A stretch of 9,144 nt of DNA from positions 1 through 9,144 of the forward strand of contig DDTZ01000101.1 in NCBI GenBank assembly GCA_002344565.1. Direction: 5' to 3'. The DNA is from Bdellovibrionaceae bacterium UBA2351. GTDB lineage: Bacteria > Bdellovibrionota > Bdellovibrionia > Bdellovibrionales > Bdellovibrionaceae. Numbering within the stretch: position 1 is the first letter of the stretch; the number at the start of each line of letters is the position of its first letter. The position numbers were made by a program, and so were the translations under genes. Under the pieces are notes generated by a model. That model worked only from the letters and a program-made list of their open reading frames with translations. It did no database searches and was not told the DNA's origin. This document shows, one piece after another, positions 1 through 4,685 of this stretch.

Positions 1-219
1 GTAGACGACATGGACAAAATCTGGTCTCCAATGGAACGCGAACATGTCCAATCCATGCTAGGAATGCTAGTAACAGGAAGTGCAAAAACCGTCCGCGAAA
101 AACTGGACAAATTTATCGAAGCGACAGGCGCTGATGAATTGATTATCACATCAGACACTTATTTACCCGAAGACCGAATGCGATCATATGAATTGATCGC
201 TGAGGCACGCAAACTCTAA
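1..219 (+). CDS. LLM-class flavin-dependent oxidoreductase, C-terminal fragment
   Basis: This is the last 72 codons of a gene that begins upstream of the window; the frame is open from base 1 to a TAA at 217-219. The peptide carries the C-terminal signature of luciferase-like monooxygenases: a segment reading TGSAKTVREKLDKFIEATGA, then ADELIITS, then a stretch ending RMRSYELIAEA. In this family the segment forms the last helices and strand of the TIM barrel, which binds reduced FMN and oxidises an organic substrate with O2. The substrate cannot be told from this fragment. The closest general match is the single-domain group 1 luciferase-family oxidoreductases, soluble and cytoplasmic. An internal ATG at base 10 is not the true start, because homology continues upstream of the window. 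No T-tailed terminator follows directly; the next structured DNA is the palindrome at 291-515. Confidence 0.85.
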   Translation, partial: VDDMDKIWSPMEREHVQSMLGMLVTGSAKTVREKLDKFIEATGADELIITSDTYLPEDRMRSYELIAEARKL

Positions 220-290
220 CGACAAACCTTTCTCGATTCCATTCTGAGGTTGATCTTTCGCCCCCCGTGGTTGGGTGTGGCGTCTTCTTT

Positions 291-515
291 TTGTTTGTTG
301 GTGAGTGCTGTTTCAAAAATTGAATTCGAAGTTGCCGTGTTGTGGAAGGGACCTTTGCTAGCGAAAGGCTCGCCCGCCGCAGGATGCGGTATTGTTGGCG
401 CAGCCAACCGGGCGCGAGGCACGGAGGCCGCCCTTTCGCTAGCAAAGGTCCCTTCCACAACACGGCCCTCGCGCCGTCAAGATCCCTTTTTGAAACAACA
501 CTCACCAACAAACAA
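291..515. repeat. Nested palindromic element with two pairs of inverted repeats
   Basis: The outer arms are 291-319 and 487-515: 29 bp with one mismatch, beginning TTGTTTGTTGGTGAGTG on the left. The inner arms are 334-368 and 432-466: 35 bp, perfect. Each inner arm contains CCTTTGCTAGCGAAAGG, itself almost self-complementary around GCTAGC, so an arm can also fold alone. The central loop (369-431) holds a further hairpin, GTTGGC/GCCAAC at 394-399 and 403-408. The whole could form a branched, clover-like cruciform or RNA. The spacers between outer and inner arms are unrelated on the two sides. I found no target-site duplication and no transposase. Both strands show open frames across it, but these are by-products of the symmetry. 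It may be a mobile miniature element (MITE-like), a REP-type dispersed repeat, or a structured terminator or RNA; the sequence alone does not decide. Confidence 0.85.
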
Positions 516-698
516 GAGGAATGGTAAAGGGGATGGCTGCCGAAAGCCGTCACTCACACCCAGAACCAACGACCCAAACCGAGACCCCCACCATTCCCGC
601 TCTGAGACATACTTTCACGCAACATTCCGCCAACTTACATGCGACTCAAACTGATTCATGGCAAAGCGATTGCTCTTAGTATCTAGCAAGAGGTATTT
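516..698 (+). other. Leader region upstream of the first lipoprotein gene, no gene seen
   Basis: No credible coding region lies here. A weak 8-bp inverted repeat, GGAATGGT/ACCATTCC, sits at 518-525 and 590-597. CACACCC near 555-561 is complementary to GGGTGTG at 273-279 on the far side of the palindrome, so the larger element may reach beyond 291-515. The ribosome binding site AAGAGG lies at 688-693. A possible -10 box, TTAGTAT at about 676-682, has no convincing -35 partner. The stretch 220-290 left of the palindrome likewise holds no gene or clear signal. Confidence 0.4.
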
Positions 699-1475
699 AT
701 GAGAACACAAAGCTTTTACTTAAAACTGACTTTACTACTAATCACAACAGCACTGTTGTCAGCATGTGGTGCGAGCAAAGGAACAGCAGATAACTACGAT
801 AGCTCAAGTCGTTTACTAACAGCTGATGTCACTAATATAGATACATCCAGCCGACCTCTAGCTTATTGCAATCAATCCACTGGGACACAGATTTCATTCA
901 ATACATCGACGTTTCAAGACGGCGAAACAATTGATCCAAATAAAATCAATCTAAAGATCACAAAGATCCCAGCTTATTTTTCGCAAAACTTAAACTATAT
1001 TGAATTCCATAAATACATGGTGAATTCATCTGGCAGCAAAATGTGGGGCGAGAGCCGCTTATCAATGAACATCTACGCGATCTCAACTGGTAAATTATTA
1101 GTATCTGGTAAATCAATGTTATATTGGAGAGACCTTGCCTCTGCCGCTCAAGCGGTTGGCGCCTCGACTCCAGATCAGTTCTTCAAAAAAGTACGTCTTG
1201 TTATCCAATTAATAGATCCAAATGGAGATTACGATGTGATCTCGGCTATCTACTACAGCTCTACAGACGATTCAGTAGTAAGCCAACTTGACGGTTTAAT
1301 CCCAGCATTCGATGCTGACCCTGCTCGCTACGCTTACGAGAGAGACGGATCAGCTCGCCACTCGACTCTGCAAGCACTGCATCCTTTCAAAAGCTATGTT
1401 GGACAAGGTTGGACAGCTCAAACATACCAAACCAAAGCGGCTGAGTTCTGTACGACGATTTATACTGCTCAGTAA
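699..1475 (+). CDS. Predicted lipoprotein of unknown function (258 aa)
   Basis: The protein begins with a lipoprotein signal peptide: basic residues R2 and K9, a hydrophobic stretch L10-L20, and the lipobox LSAC with acylated cysteine C23. It should be exported, lipidated and anchored in a membrane, probably the outer one. The mature part is rich in Ser, Thr, Tyr and Asn, with alternating hydrophobic residues suggesting beta strands (for example 122-142 and 165-187). Two further cysteines, C57 and C251, could form a disulfide. I recognise no catalytic motif and no named family. The start is supported by AAGAGG five bases upstream of the ATG and by the complete signal peptide. A rho-independent terminator follows about 60 bp after the stop, so the gene is probably monocistronic. 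The last codons plus the stop are repeated 30 bp downstream. Palindromes lie on both sides of the gene. Confidence 0.85.
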   Translation: MRTQSFYLKLTLLLITTALLSACGASKGTADNYDSSSRLLTADVTNIDTSSRPLAYCNQSTGTQISFNTSTFQDGETIDPNKINLKITKIPAYFSQNLNYIEFHKYMVNSSGSKMWGESRLSMNIYAISTGKLLVSGKSMLYWRDLASAAQAVGASTPDQFFKKVRLVIQLIDPNGDYDVISAIYYSSTDDSVVSQLDGLIPAFDADPARYAYERDGSARHSTLQALHPFKSYVGQGWTAQTYQTKAAEFCTTIYTAQ

Positions 1476-1505
1476 AGAGCAGGGCAGACAAATACTGCTC
1501 AGTAA
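1462..1505 (+). repeat. 14-bp direct repeat spanning the lipoprotein stop codon
   Basis: ATACTGCTCAGTAA occurs at 1462-1475, where it contains the last codons and the TAA of the lipoprotein gene, and again at 1492-1505. The period is 30 bp, so the second TAA is in the same frame. A small hairpin, CTGCTC/GAGCAG (1465-1470 and 1477-1482), overlaps the first copy but has no T tract. Confidence 0.8.
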
Positions 1506-1533
1506 TACATATTTAATTTAGTTAGACTCGACG

Positions 1534-1566
1534 AACAGCTTCCTGAAGGAGGCTGTTTTTGTTTTT
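1534..1566 (+). terminator. Rho-independent terminator after the first lipoprotein gene
   Basis: A 10-bp stem with one wobble pair, AACAGCTTCC at 1534-1543 and GGAGGCTGTT at 1548-1557, closes a TGAA loop. It is followed by TTTTTGTTTTT through 1566. Confidence 0.9.
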
Positions 1567-1584
1567 GGAGATTGGTTCTGTGGA

Positions 1585-1730
1585 CGGCAGCGGTTTCCGT
1601 TGCGGTTGCAGTTCCGGTGCGGTTTTGGTTTAGGTTTGGGTTTGGTTTTCGGTTGTGTTTAGGCGAAGCTAAAACCATAACCAAAACCTAAACTGGACCC
1701 AAACCGCAACAGCAACCGAAACTGCTGCCG
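1585..1730. repeat. Long imperfect palindrome, G/T-rich left arm and A/C-rich right arm
   Basis: The outer arms 1585-1609 and 1706-1730 pair at 22 of 25 positions, starting CGGCAGC. The inner arms 1629-1649 and 1671-1692 pair over about 21 bp with one bulge and one mismatch. The apex near 1650-1670 includes GGCGAAGC. The left arm is built of degenerate GGTTT/CGGTTG units and the right arm of their complements, giving strong strand asymmetry. It lies between the terminator of the + strand lipoprotein gene and the 3' end of the - strand gene ending at 1768. Short open frames across it encode low-complexity Asn/Pro/Thr-rich peptides and are not credible genes. It differs in sequence from the 291-515 palindrome. 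Confidence 0.75.
1621..1652 (+). other. Telomere-like GG repeat tract, possible two-tier G-quadruplex
   Basis: Six G runs begin at 1621, 1627, 1633, 1638, 1644 and 1651, separated by 3-5 bases that are almost all T. Five runs are GG and one is GGG. This suits a two-quartet quadruplex on the + strand, weaker than the classical GGG type. It sits inside the left arm of the 1585-1730 palindrome, so hairpin and quadruplex would compete. Confidence 0.45.
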
Positions 1731-1756
1731 AAAACCGAGCCGCACTTCGCGCAGCC
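1731..1756 (-). terminator. Possible weak terminator for the - strand gene
   Basis: Read on the - strand, GGCTGCGC (1756-1749) can pair with GTGCGGCT (1745-1738) across a GAA loop, using some G-T pairs. It is followed by CGGTTTT. The stem lies 12 bp after the TGA of the gene ending at 1768. The T tract is short, so the call is tentative; the long palindrome beyond could also stop transcription. Confidence 0.35.
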
Positions 1757-1767
1757 ACCAGCCGCAA

Positions 1768-2613
1768 TCAATGCGAAGATTCTTGCGATACCTCTTCCGC
1801 CTGCAAGTTCTCACCAAGGCGATAACGATCCACAAGATTCTCGTCATTCGTTGGAAAGGAAAACAGCAGAGTATGCACATCTGAATTATTTTCTTCTAAA
1901 GTAATACTAATATAATAATAATCGCCGAATTCAGTTTCTGTGTATTCTTTAATAAACGTTACAAATACGTTTCCATCATGATCCGTCTTTCTCCAGATTT
2001 CATCTGGTGATTCGATCGTGTCTTCGCGAGTCTCTAGGAAACTCTTGAATTTTTCTAATGGAATATCTTTTTCTGTTCTCAATTTTAGCATCGACTTAAA
2101 CAAACCTATCGATAGCTCGTCGTTTTCCAAAATCGAATCGCCTTCTAGTCCTGCGAAATGTTTGATTTCCATGTCGTGACTGAAAATCATTTCACCATCT
2201 TTAAAGGCTTCCGCCGTTTCTTTAAATTTTGTTGGAAAATGCGATAACACGAATGTCGGATTTCGTTCTTTCGTTGAAAGGAAAACGATCGCGACGTAAT
2301 CATAGCTCATTGTGTTTTTGTTGATTGTTTTTACAAAAACATGAATGGGCGCTTTTTTGAAGAATGTTTCCATTAACCAGATTTCGTCAGGATCGCTCAA
2401 AGTTAAATCTAAGCCGTCTTCTTCATCCACTTGCTCTTCATCGGTAAAATCATCGGGCCGCCGAATCGTTTGATACAACTCTTCGATGCGCTGAATAGGC
2501 TCTTCAAAAAATTTAAACACCTTGTCTTCAGAATCAAAAACTAAGTTCTTGTCTTCATCGATCACGAACAACTCCTGAATCTTTTTTTTTCCTCTATTTT
2601 TGGACTTCTTCAT
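1768..2613 (-). CDS. Unknown protein with two tandem copies of one domain (281 aa)
   Basis: No signal peptide or membrane segment is seen, so the product is probably cytoplasmic. After a very basic N-terminus (residues 2-11) and an acidic stretch (about 54-68), two related domains follow. The first contains DPDEIW at 74-79, a strand-like VFVKTI, DYVAIVFL near 105-112, and HFPT at 125-128. The second contains SPDEIW at 202-207, VFVTFI, DYYYISITL at 231-239, and SFPT at 252-255, then YRLGE. The P-to-P spacing (75 to 127, and 203 to 254) is nearly the same, so this is an internal duplication. The layout resembles the barnase/EndoU/colicin/RelE-like (BECR) fold, in particular proteins named PBECR2 in Bdellovibrio annotations. 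I offer that as a hypothesis only, and I cannot point to catalytic residues. The ATG at 2611-2613 is the only ATG start before an in-frame stop upstream, yet its purine-rich GAGAAG touches the ATG, so the RBS is poor. It is transcribed divergently from the next gene. Confidence 0.8.
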   Translation of the reverse strand: MKKSKNRGKKKIQELFVIDEDKNLVFDSEDKVFKFFEEPIQRIEELYQTIRRPDDFTDEEQVDEEDGLDLTLSDPDEIWLMETFFKKAPIHVFVKTINKNTMSYDYVAIVFLSTKERNPTFVLSHFPTKFKETAEAFKDGEMIFSHDMEIKHFAGLEGDSILENDELSIGLFKSMLKLRTEKDIPLEKFKSFLETREDTIESPDEIWRKTDHDGNVFVTFIKEYTETEFGDYYYISITLEENNSDVHTLLFSFPTNDENLVDRYRLGENLQAEEVSQESSH

Positions 2614-2768
2614 CTTCTCATCATTACTGTTTTCATGAGGTCGAGCAATCCCTCACCCACTAGAATGACGGCGTAAGTCAACTGACACAGTTTTCGATTG
2701 AAATAAGTCAAAACACACATCAGCATTAAGGTGAGGATAAAAACGCAAACCTATGGATGGAGGCGCTG
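2614..2768. promoter_or_regulatory. Divergent intergenic region with paired TAAGTCAA repeats
   Basis: This gap must hold promoters for both the - strand gene and the + strand small gene. TAAGTCAA occurs at 2674-2681 and 2704-2711, exactly 30 bp apart (about three helical turns), as expected of paired operator sites. Read on the - strand, each is TTGACTTA, which includes the -35-like hexamer TTGACT. No strong -10 box sits at the usual distance. For the + strand, TTGAAA at 2698-2703 is a possible -35, with CATTAA at 2724-2729 as a weak -10. AAGGTGAGGA at 2728-2737 resembles a ribosome binding site but no start lies at a suitable distance. Confidence 0.35.
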
Positions 2769-2771
2769 TTG
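2759..2771 (+). promoter_or_regulatory. Ribosome binding site favouring a TTG start
   Basis: GGAGG at 2759-2763 lies five bases before TTG at 2769-2771, ideal spacing. The in-frame ATG at 2757 overlaps this site and has no Shine-Dalgarno sequence at the right distance; the nearest, at 2728-2737, is about 19 bases away. Confidence 0.6.
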
Positions 2772-3119
2772 TCTACGGAATCAAATAACTCTGCACCTTT
2801 CGACAAAAACATGTTTCAAGAACAAGCTTTAGAGAAAATGGAAGCCATTTTGAGCCAAGCCGCAATGGGAATTCATGTGCTCTTTGATAAGGCAACTATT
2901 GCTGATGCCTACAAAGAAGTCACTGACGAGAAAGATTTTTACGATTTCGATAAAGTAAAAGTCATTCAGGATTCTATGACCGAGCTAATTTCTAGAAAAA
3001 CATACTTCGAAAAGTTAGCGTACCTACAATCATTGGATAAGGCGTCACTTGTACTCCTTGTACGCGCCTATTTCCATATCGTGGAAAACAACGTTTTAGC
3101 CTCTCAGCAAAAACACTAG
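2769..3119 (+). CDS. Small acidic helical protein of unknown function (116 aa)
   Basis: This is a soluble, mainly helical protein with no signal peptide, membrane segment or recognisable motif. I place the start at TTG 2769, giving a product beginning MSTESNNSAP, because GGAGG lies five bases upstream. The alternative is ATG 2757, four codons longer (120 aa). The chain continues with amphipathic helices such as EQALEKMEAILSQAAMGIHV, an acidic middle (VTDEKDFYDFDKVKV), and a C-terminal stretch with LQSLDKASLVLLVRAYFHIV. The hydrophobic face of the last helix suggests oligomerisation or binding to a partner. I do not recognise the family. A strong terminator lies right after the stop, so it is probably monocistronic. 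It is divergent from the duplicated-domain gene, with which it may share regulatory sites. Confidence 0.75.
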   Translation: MSTESNNSAPFDKNMFQEQALEKMEAILSQAAMGIHVLFDKATIADAYKEVTDEKDFYDFDKVKVIQDSMTELISRKTYFEKLAYLQSLDKASLVLLVRAYFHIVENNVLASQQKH

Positions 3120-3123
3120 TCTC

Positions 3124-3161
3124 AAGAAAGTCTCTGTTTAAAATTGAGACTTTCTTTTTTT
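3124..3161 (+). terminator. Rho-independent terminator after the small gene
   Basis: GAAAGTCTC at 3126-3134 pairs perfectly with GAGACTTTC at 3146-3154 across an 11-base loop, and the stem extends by A-T pairs. Seven T follow (3155-3161). It begins five bases after the TAG. Confidence 0.92.
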
Positions 3162-3198
3162 CGATTTTCAGCTCTATCGCGCTAGTTTTAAATCGAAA
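3159..3198. repeat. 9-bp inverted repeat TTTCGATTT/AAATCGAAA
   Basis: TTTCGATTT at 3159-3167 is matched by AAATCGAAA at 3190-3198, with a short AGC/GCT pair inside. The related palindrome TTTTCGAAAA follows near 3213-3223. All lie in a very AT-rich stretch upstream of the second lipoprotein gene. They could be operator or UP-element sequence, or chance in AT-rich DNA. No convincing -35/-10 pair was found in 3162-3347. Confidence 0.4.
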
Positions 3199-3347
3199 CG
3201 TAATTTTCATTTTTTCGAAAACCCTTTAGACGATTTTTTGAATTTCGCGTTTTGTGTCGCCTATTTAGAGGCTCAAATAACTACATTTACGCCATTTTTC
3301 TCGAACTCTACAATCGTCTAGTTTACGATGAGTATGGGTGGTGAACT

Positions 3348-4559
3348 ATGAGGACGTATAATTTCAAGACATTCACAGCTACAGTTGGTTTAGGTTTAAT
3401 CATGGGGTTAAACATTTCATGCTCTCAGAATTCGTCTGAAAGTATCAAGGCAGAAATCGCCGTAACGGCTCAAGACTCAGAAAAATCTATTTATAACAAC
3501 AACGCGTATCCAGTAAATAAACTGGTGTGCGATCCATTTGATCCAGATCCAGTACCATCACCAAAACATGGTATCAAATCATCACTTTGGTTCCGCGGCT
3601 TCAATCAGCCTATATATCAAAACGTAATGAGTTACATCAGCAAGTACACTCATTCCGACCAAACGCTGTTCTTTAACTCAGTTAACGTACCGACACGTAT
3701 GTTCTATGACGGCTTCCCTTTAGAATCCGGGGATGTTGTTCGTGACGACTTAGGCACTCAATTGATCGAATACTTCGCCATGAAGTTTGAATCCCAAATC
3801 GTGTTGGGTGAAAACGACAGCGAAGGCCTTTATGAATTAGCTATGCTGTCTGACGACGGTACGATCTTGAAAATCAAAGATCCAGATAACGTAATCACAG
3901 ATCCAAATGCGAATGGTTGGGAAACTCACATCAATAATGATGGCGACACACCGACGCGCATGAAATGCTCGTCTCGCTTAATCAATATGAAGAAAGACAA
4001 AAAGATAGCTATGGAGCTTCTATACTACCAAGGCCCTCGCTATCACATCTCAAACATGTTAATTTGGCGTAAAGCAACTCAAGCAGGCAAAGATGCGTAT
4101 TGCAATCATTCCGGTAACCAATACTTCTTTGATCCAAATAAAAACTCGGCTCCACTAAAATGGTTAGATTTGGCGGCACGTGGTTGGAAGGTTTTAGGCA
4201 GCGCTAATTATTTGTTACCCGAGAGTGGAAACTCAAGCTCCGAAGATGGCGATACCGATTACAATGCATGCTATAACGGAACGATTCCGGCAATCTCGAA
4301 TTTCCAAGTGATCGAACAACTTTCAAATGAAGTTTCCTTCTCTTGGAAAACAGACATCAAGGCCGTTTCATTAATGATGGTGACGAATCTAGATACCGGC
4401 GAAAAAACCGTCACTCAAACGGATAACGTCCTTCGAACGACTCACCAGATTATGATCACTGGTCTTAAAAACAGCACGAACTATCGCTTCCAAGTAGTAG
4501 CGATTTCAGAAGATTTGGGTCGCGCCATTAGTCCAGCTATCGACCTCACTACCTTCTAA
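3348..4559 (+). CDS. Predicted lipoprotein with PA14-like and fibronectin III-like domains (403 aa)
   Basis: The N-terminus (residues 1-25) is a signal peptide: R2 and K7, a hydrophobic run 13-23, then NISC with candidate lipidated C25. Asn at -3 is not the preferred lipobox residue, so lipidation is likely but not certain. Residues about 77-242 resemble a PA14 beta-barrel: LYELAMLSDDGTILKI at 161-176 contains the SDDG typical of these domains, and LLYYQGPRYHISNMLIWRKA (224-243) matches their closing strands. PA14 domains often bind carbohydrate. Residues about 313-403 look like a fibronectin III domain (PAISNFQVIEQ, FSWKT, ITGLKNSTNYRFQVVAIS). The combination suggests a cell-envelope adhesin or sugar-binding protein; the ligand is unknown. 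Other cysteines are C61, C207, C252 and C308. The start is fixed by an in-frame TGA directly before the preceding codon and by GGTGG about seven bases upstream. The gene converges on pilR, sharing a terminator. Confidence 0.85.
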   Translation: MRTYNFKTFTATVGLGLIMGLNISCSQNSSESIKAEIAVTAQDSEKSIYNNNAYPVNKLVCDPFDPDPVPSPKHGIKSSLWFRGFNQPIYQNVMSYISKYTHSDQTLFFNSVNVPTRMFYDGFPLESGDVVRDDLGTQLIEYFAMKFESQIVLGENDSEGLYELAMLSDDGTILKIKDPDNVITDPNANGWETHINNDGDTPTRMKCSSRLINMKKDKKIAMELLYYQGPRYHISNMLIWRKATQAGKDAYCNHSGNQYFFDPNKNSAPLKWLDLAARGWKVLGSANYLLPESGNSSSEDGDTDYNACYNGTIPAISNFQVIEQLSNEVSFSWKTDIKAVSLMMVTNLDTGEKTVTQTDNVLRTTHQIMITGLKNSTNYRFQVVAISEDLGRAISPAIDLTTF

Positions 4560-4591
4560 GGATCGATCAACAAATCGCAGTCATATCCAAA

Positions 4592-4619
4592 AAAAAGGGC
4601 AGTTTTCACTGCCCTTTTT
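4592..4619. terminator. Bidirectional rho-independent terminator between convergent genes
   Basis: GGGCAGT (4597-4603) and ACTGCCC (4608-4614) form a perfect stem with a TTTC loop. It is flanked by an A run on the left and TTTTT on the right, so each strand has a U tract. It serves the lipoprotein gene and, read the other way, the pil operon. Confidence 0.93.
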
Positions 4620-4640
4620 GATTTCAATCTAATCAAAGCC

Positions 4641-4685
4641 TACTCTTCGTCTAACTCGCTTGCTATTTTACTCTTCGTCTAACTC
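4641..4685 (-). repeat. 17-bp direct repeat at the pilR stop codon
   Basis: TACTCTTCGTCTAACTC occurs at 4641-4657 and 4669-4685, 28 bp apart. On the coding strand the gene copy reads GAGTTAGACGAAGAGTAA (ELDEE and stop). The downstream copy ends in GAGTAG, so it also carries a stop triplet, although it is in a different frame from pilR. Confidence 0.8.

Noticed and set aside
291..515. CRISPR array or transposase-bearing insertion sequence
   Set aside because: There are no regularly spaced repeats and spacers, no transposase frame, and no target-site duplication at the ends.
146..654. Several overlapping open frames on both strands with similar peptides such as KGPFHNTA
   Set aside because: They arise from the palindrome at 291-515, which gives similar frames on each strand. 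They lack ribosome binding sites, overlap one another, and one runs into the oxidoreductase gene.
1499..1684. A 61-codon - strand frame rich in Asn, Pro and Thr
   Set aside because: It is the low-complexity translation of the GGTTT-rich palindrome and crosses the terminator of the + strand gene.
1659..1880. A 73-codon - strand frame overlapping the end of the duplicated-domain gene
   Set aside because: It overlaps a well-supported gene in another frame and has no codon or motif support.
2753..2788. An 11-codon upstream frame starting at ATG 2753, a possible leader peptide
   Set aside because: It has no suitably spaced ribosome binding site and overlaps the start of the small gene; too short to support.
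2992..3210. A 72-codon - strand frame
   Set aside because: It lies antisense to the small gene and runs through its terminator.
3162..3347. Sigma-54 (-24/-12) or sigma-70 promoter upstream of the second lipoprotein gene
   Set aside because: No TGGCAC-N5-TTGC match was seen, and the best sigma-70 pair (TTGTGT at 3252, AAATAA at 3275) is too weak to call.
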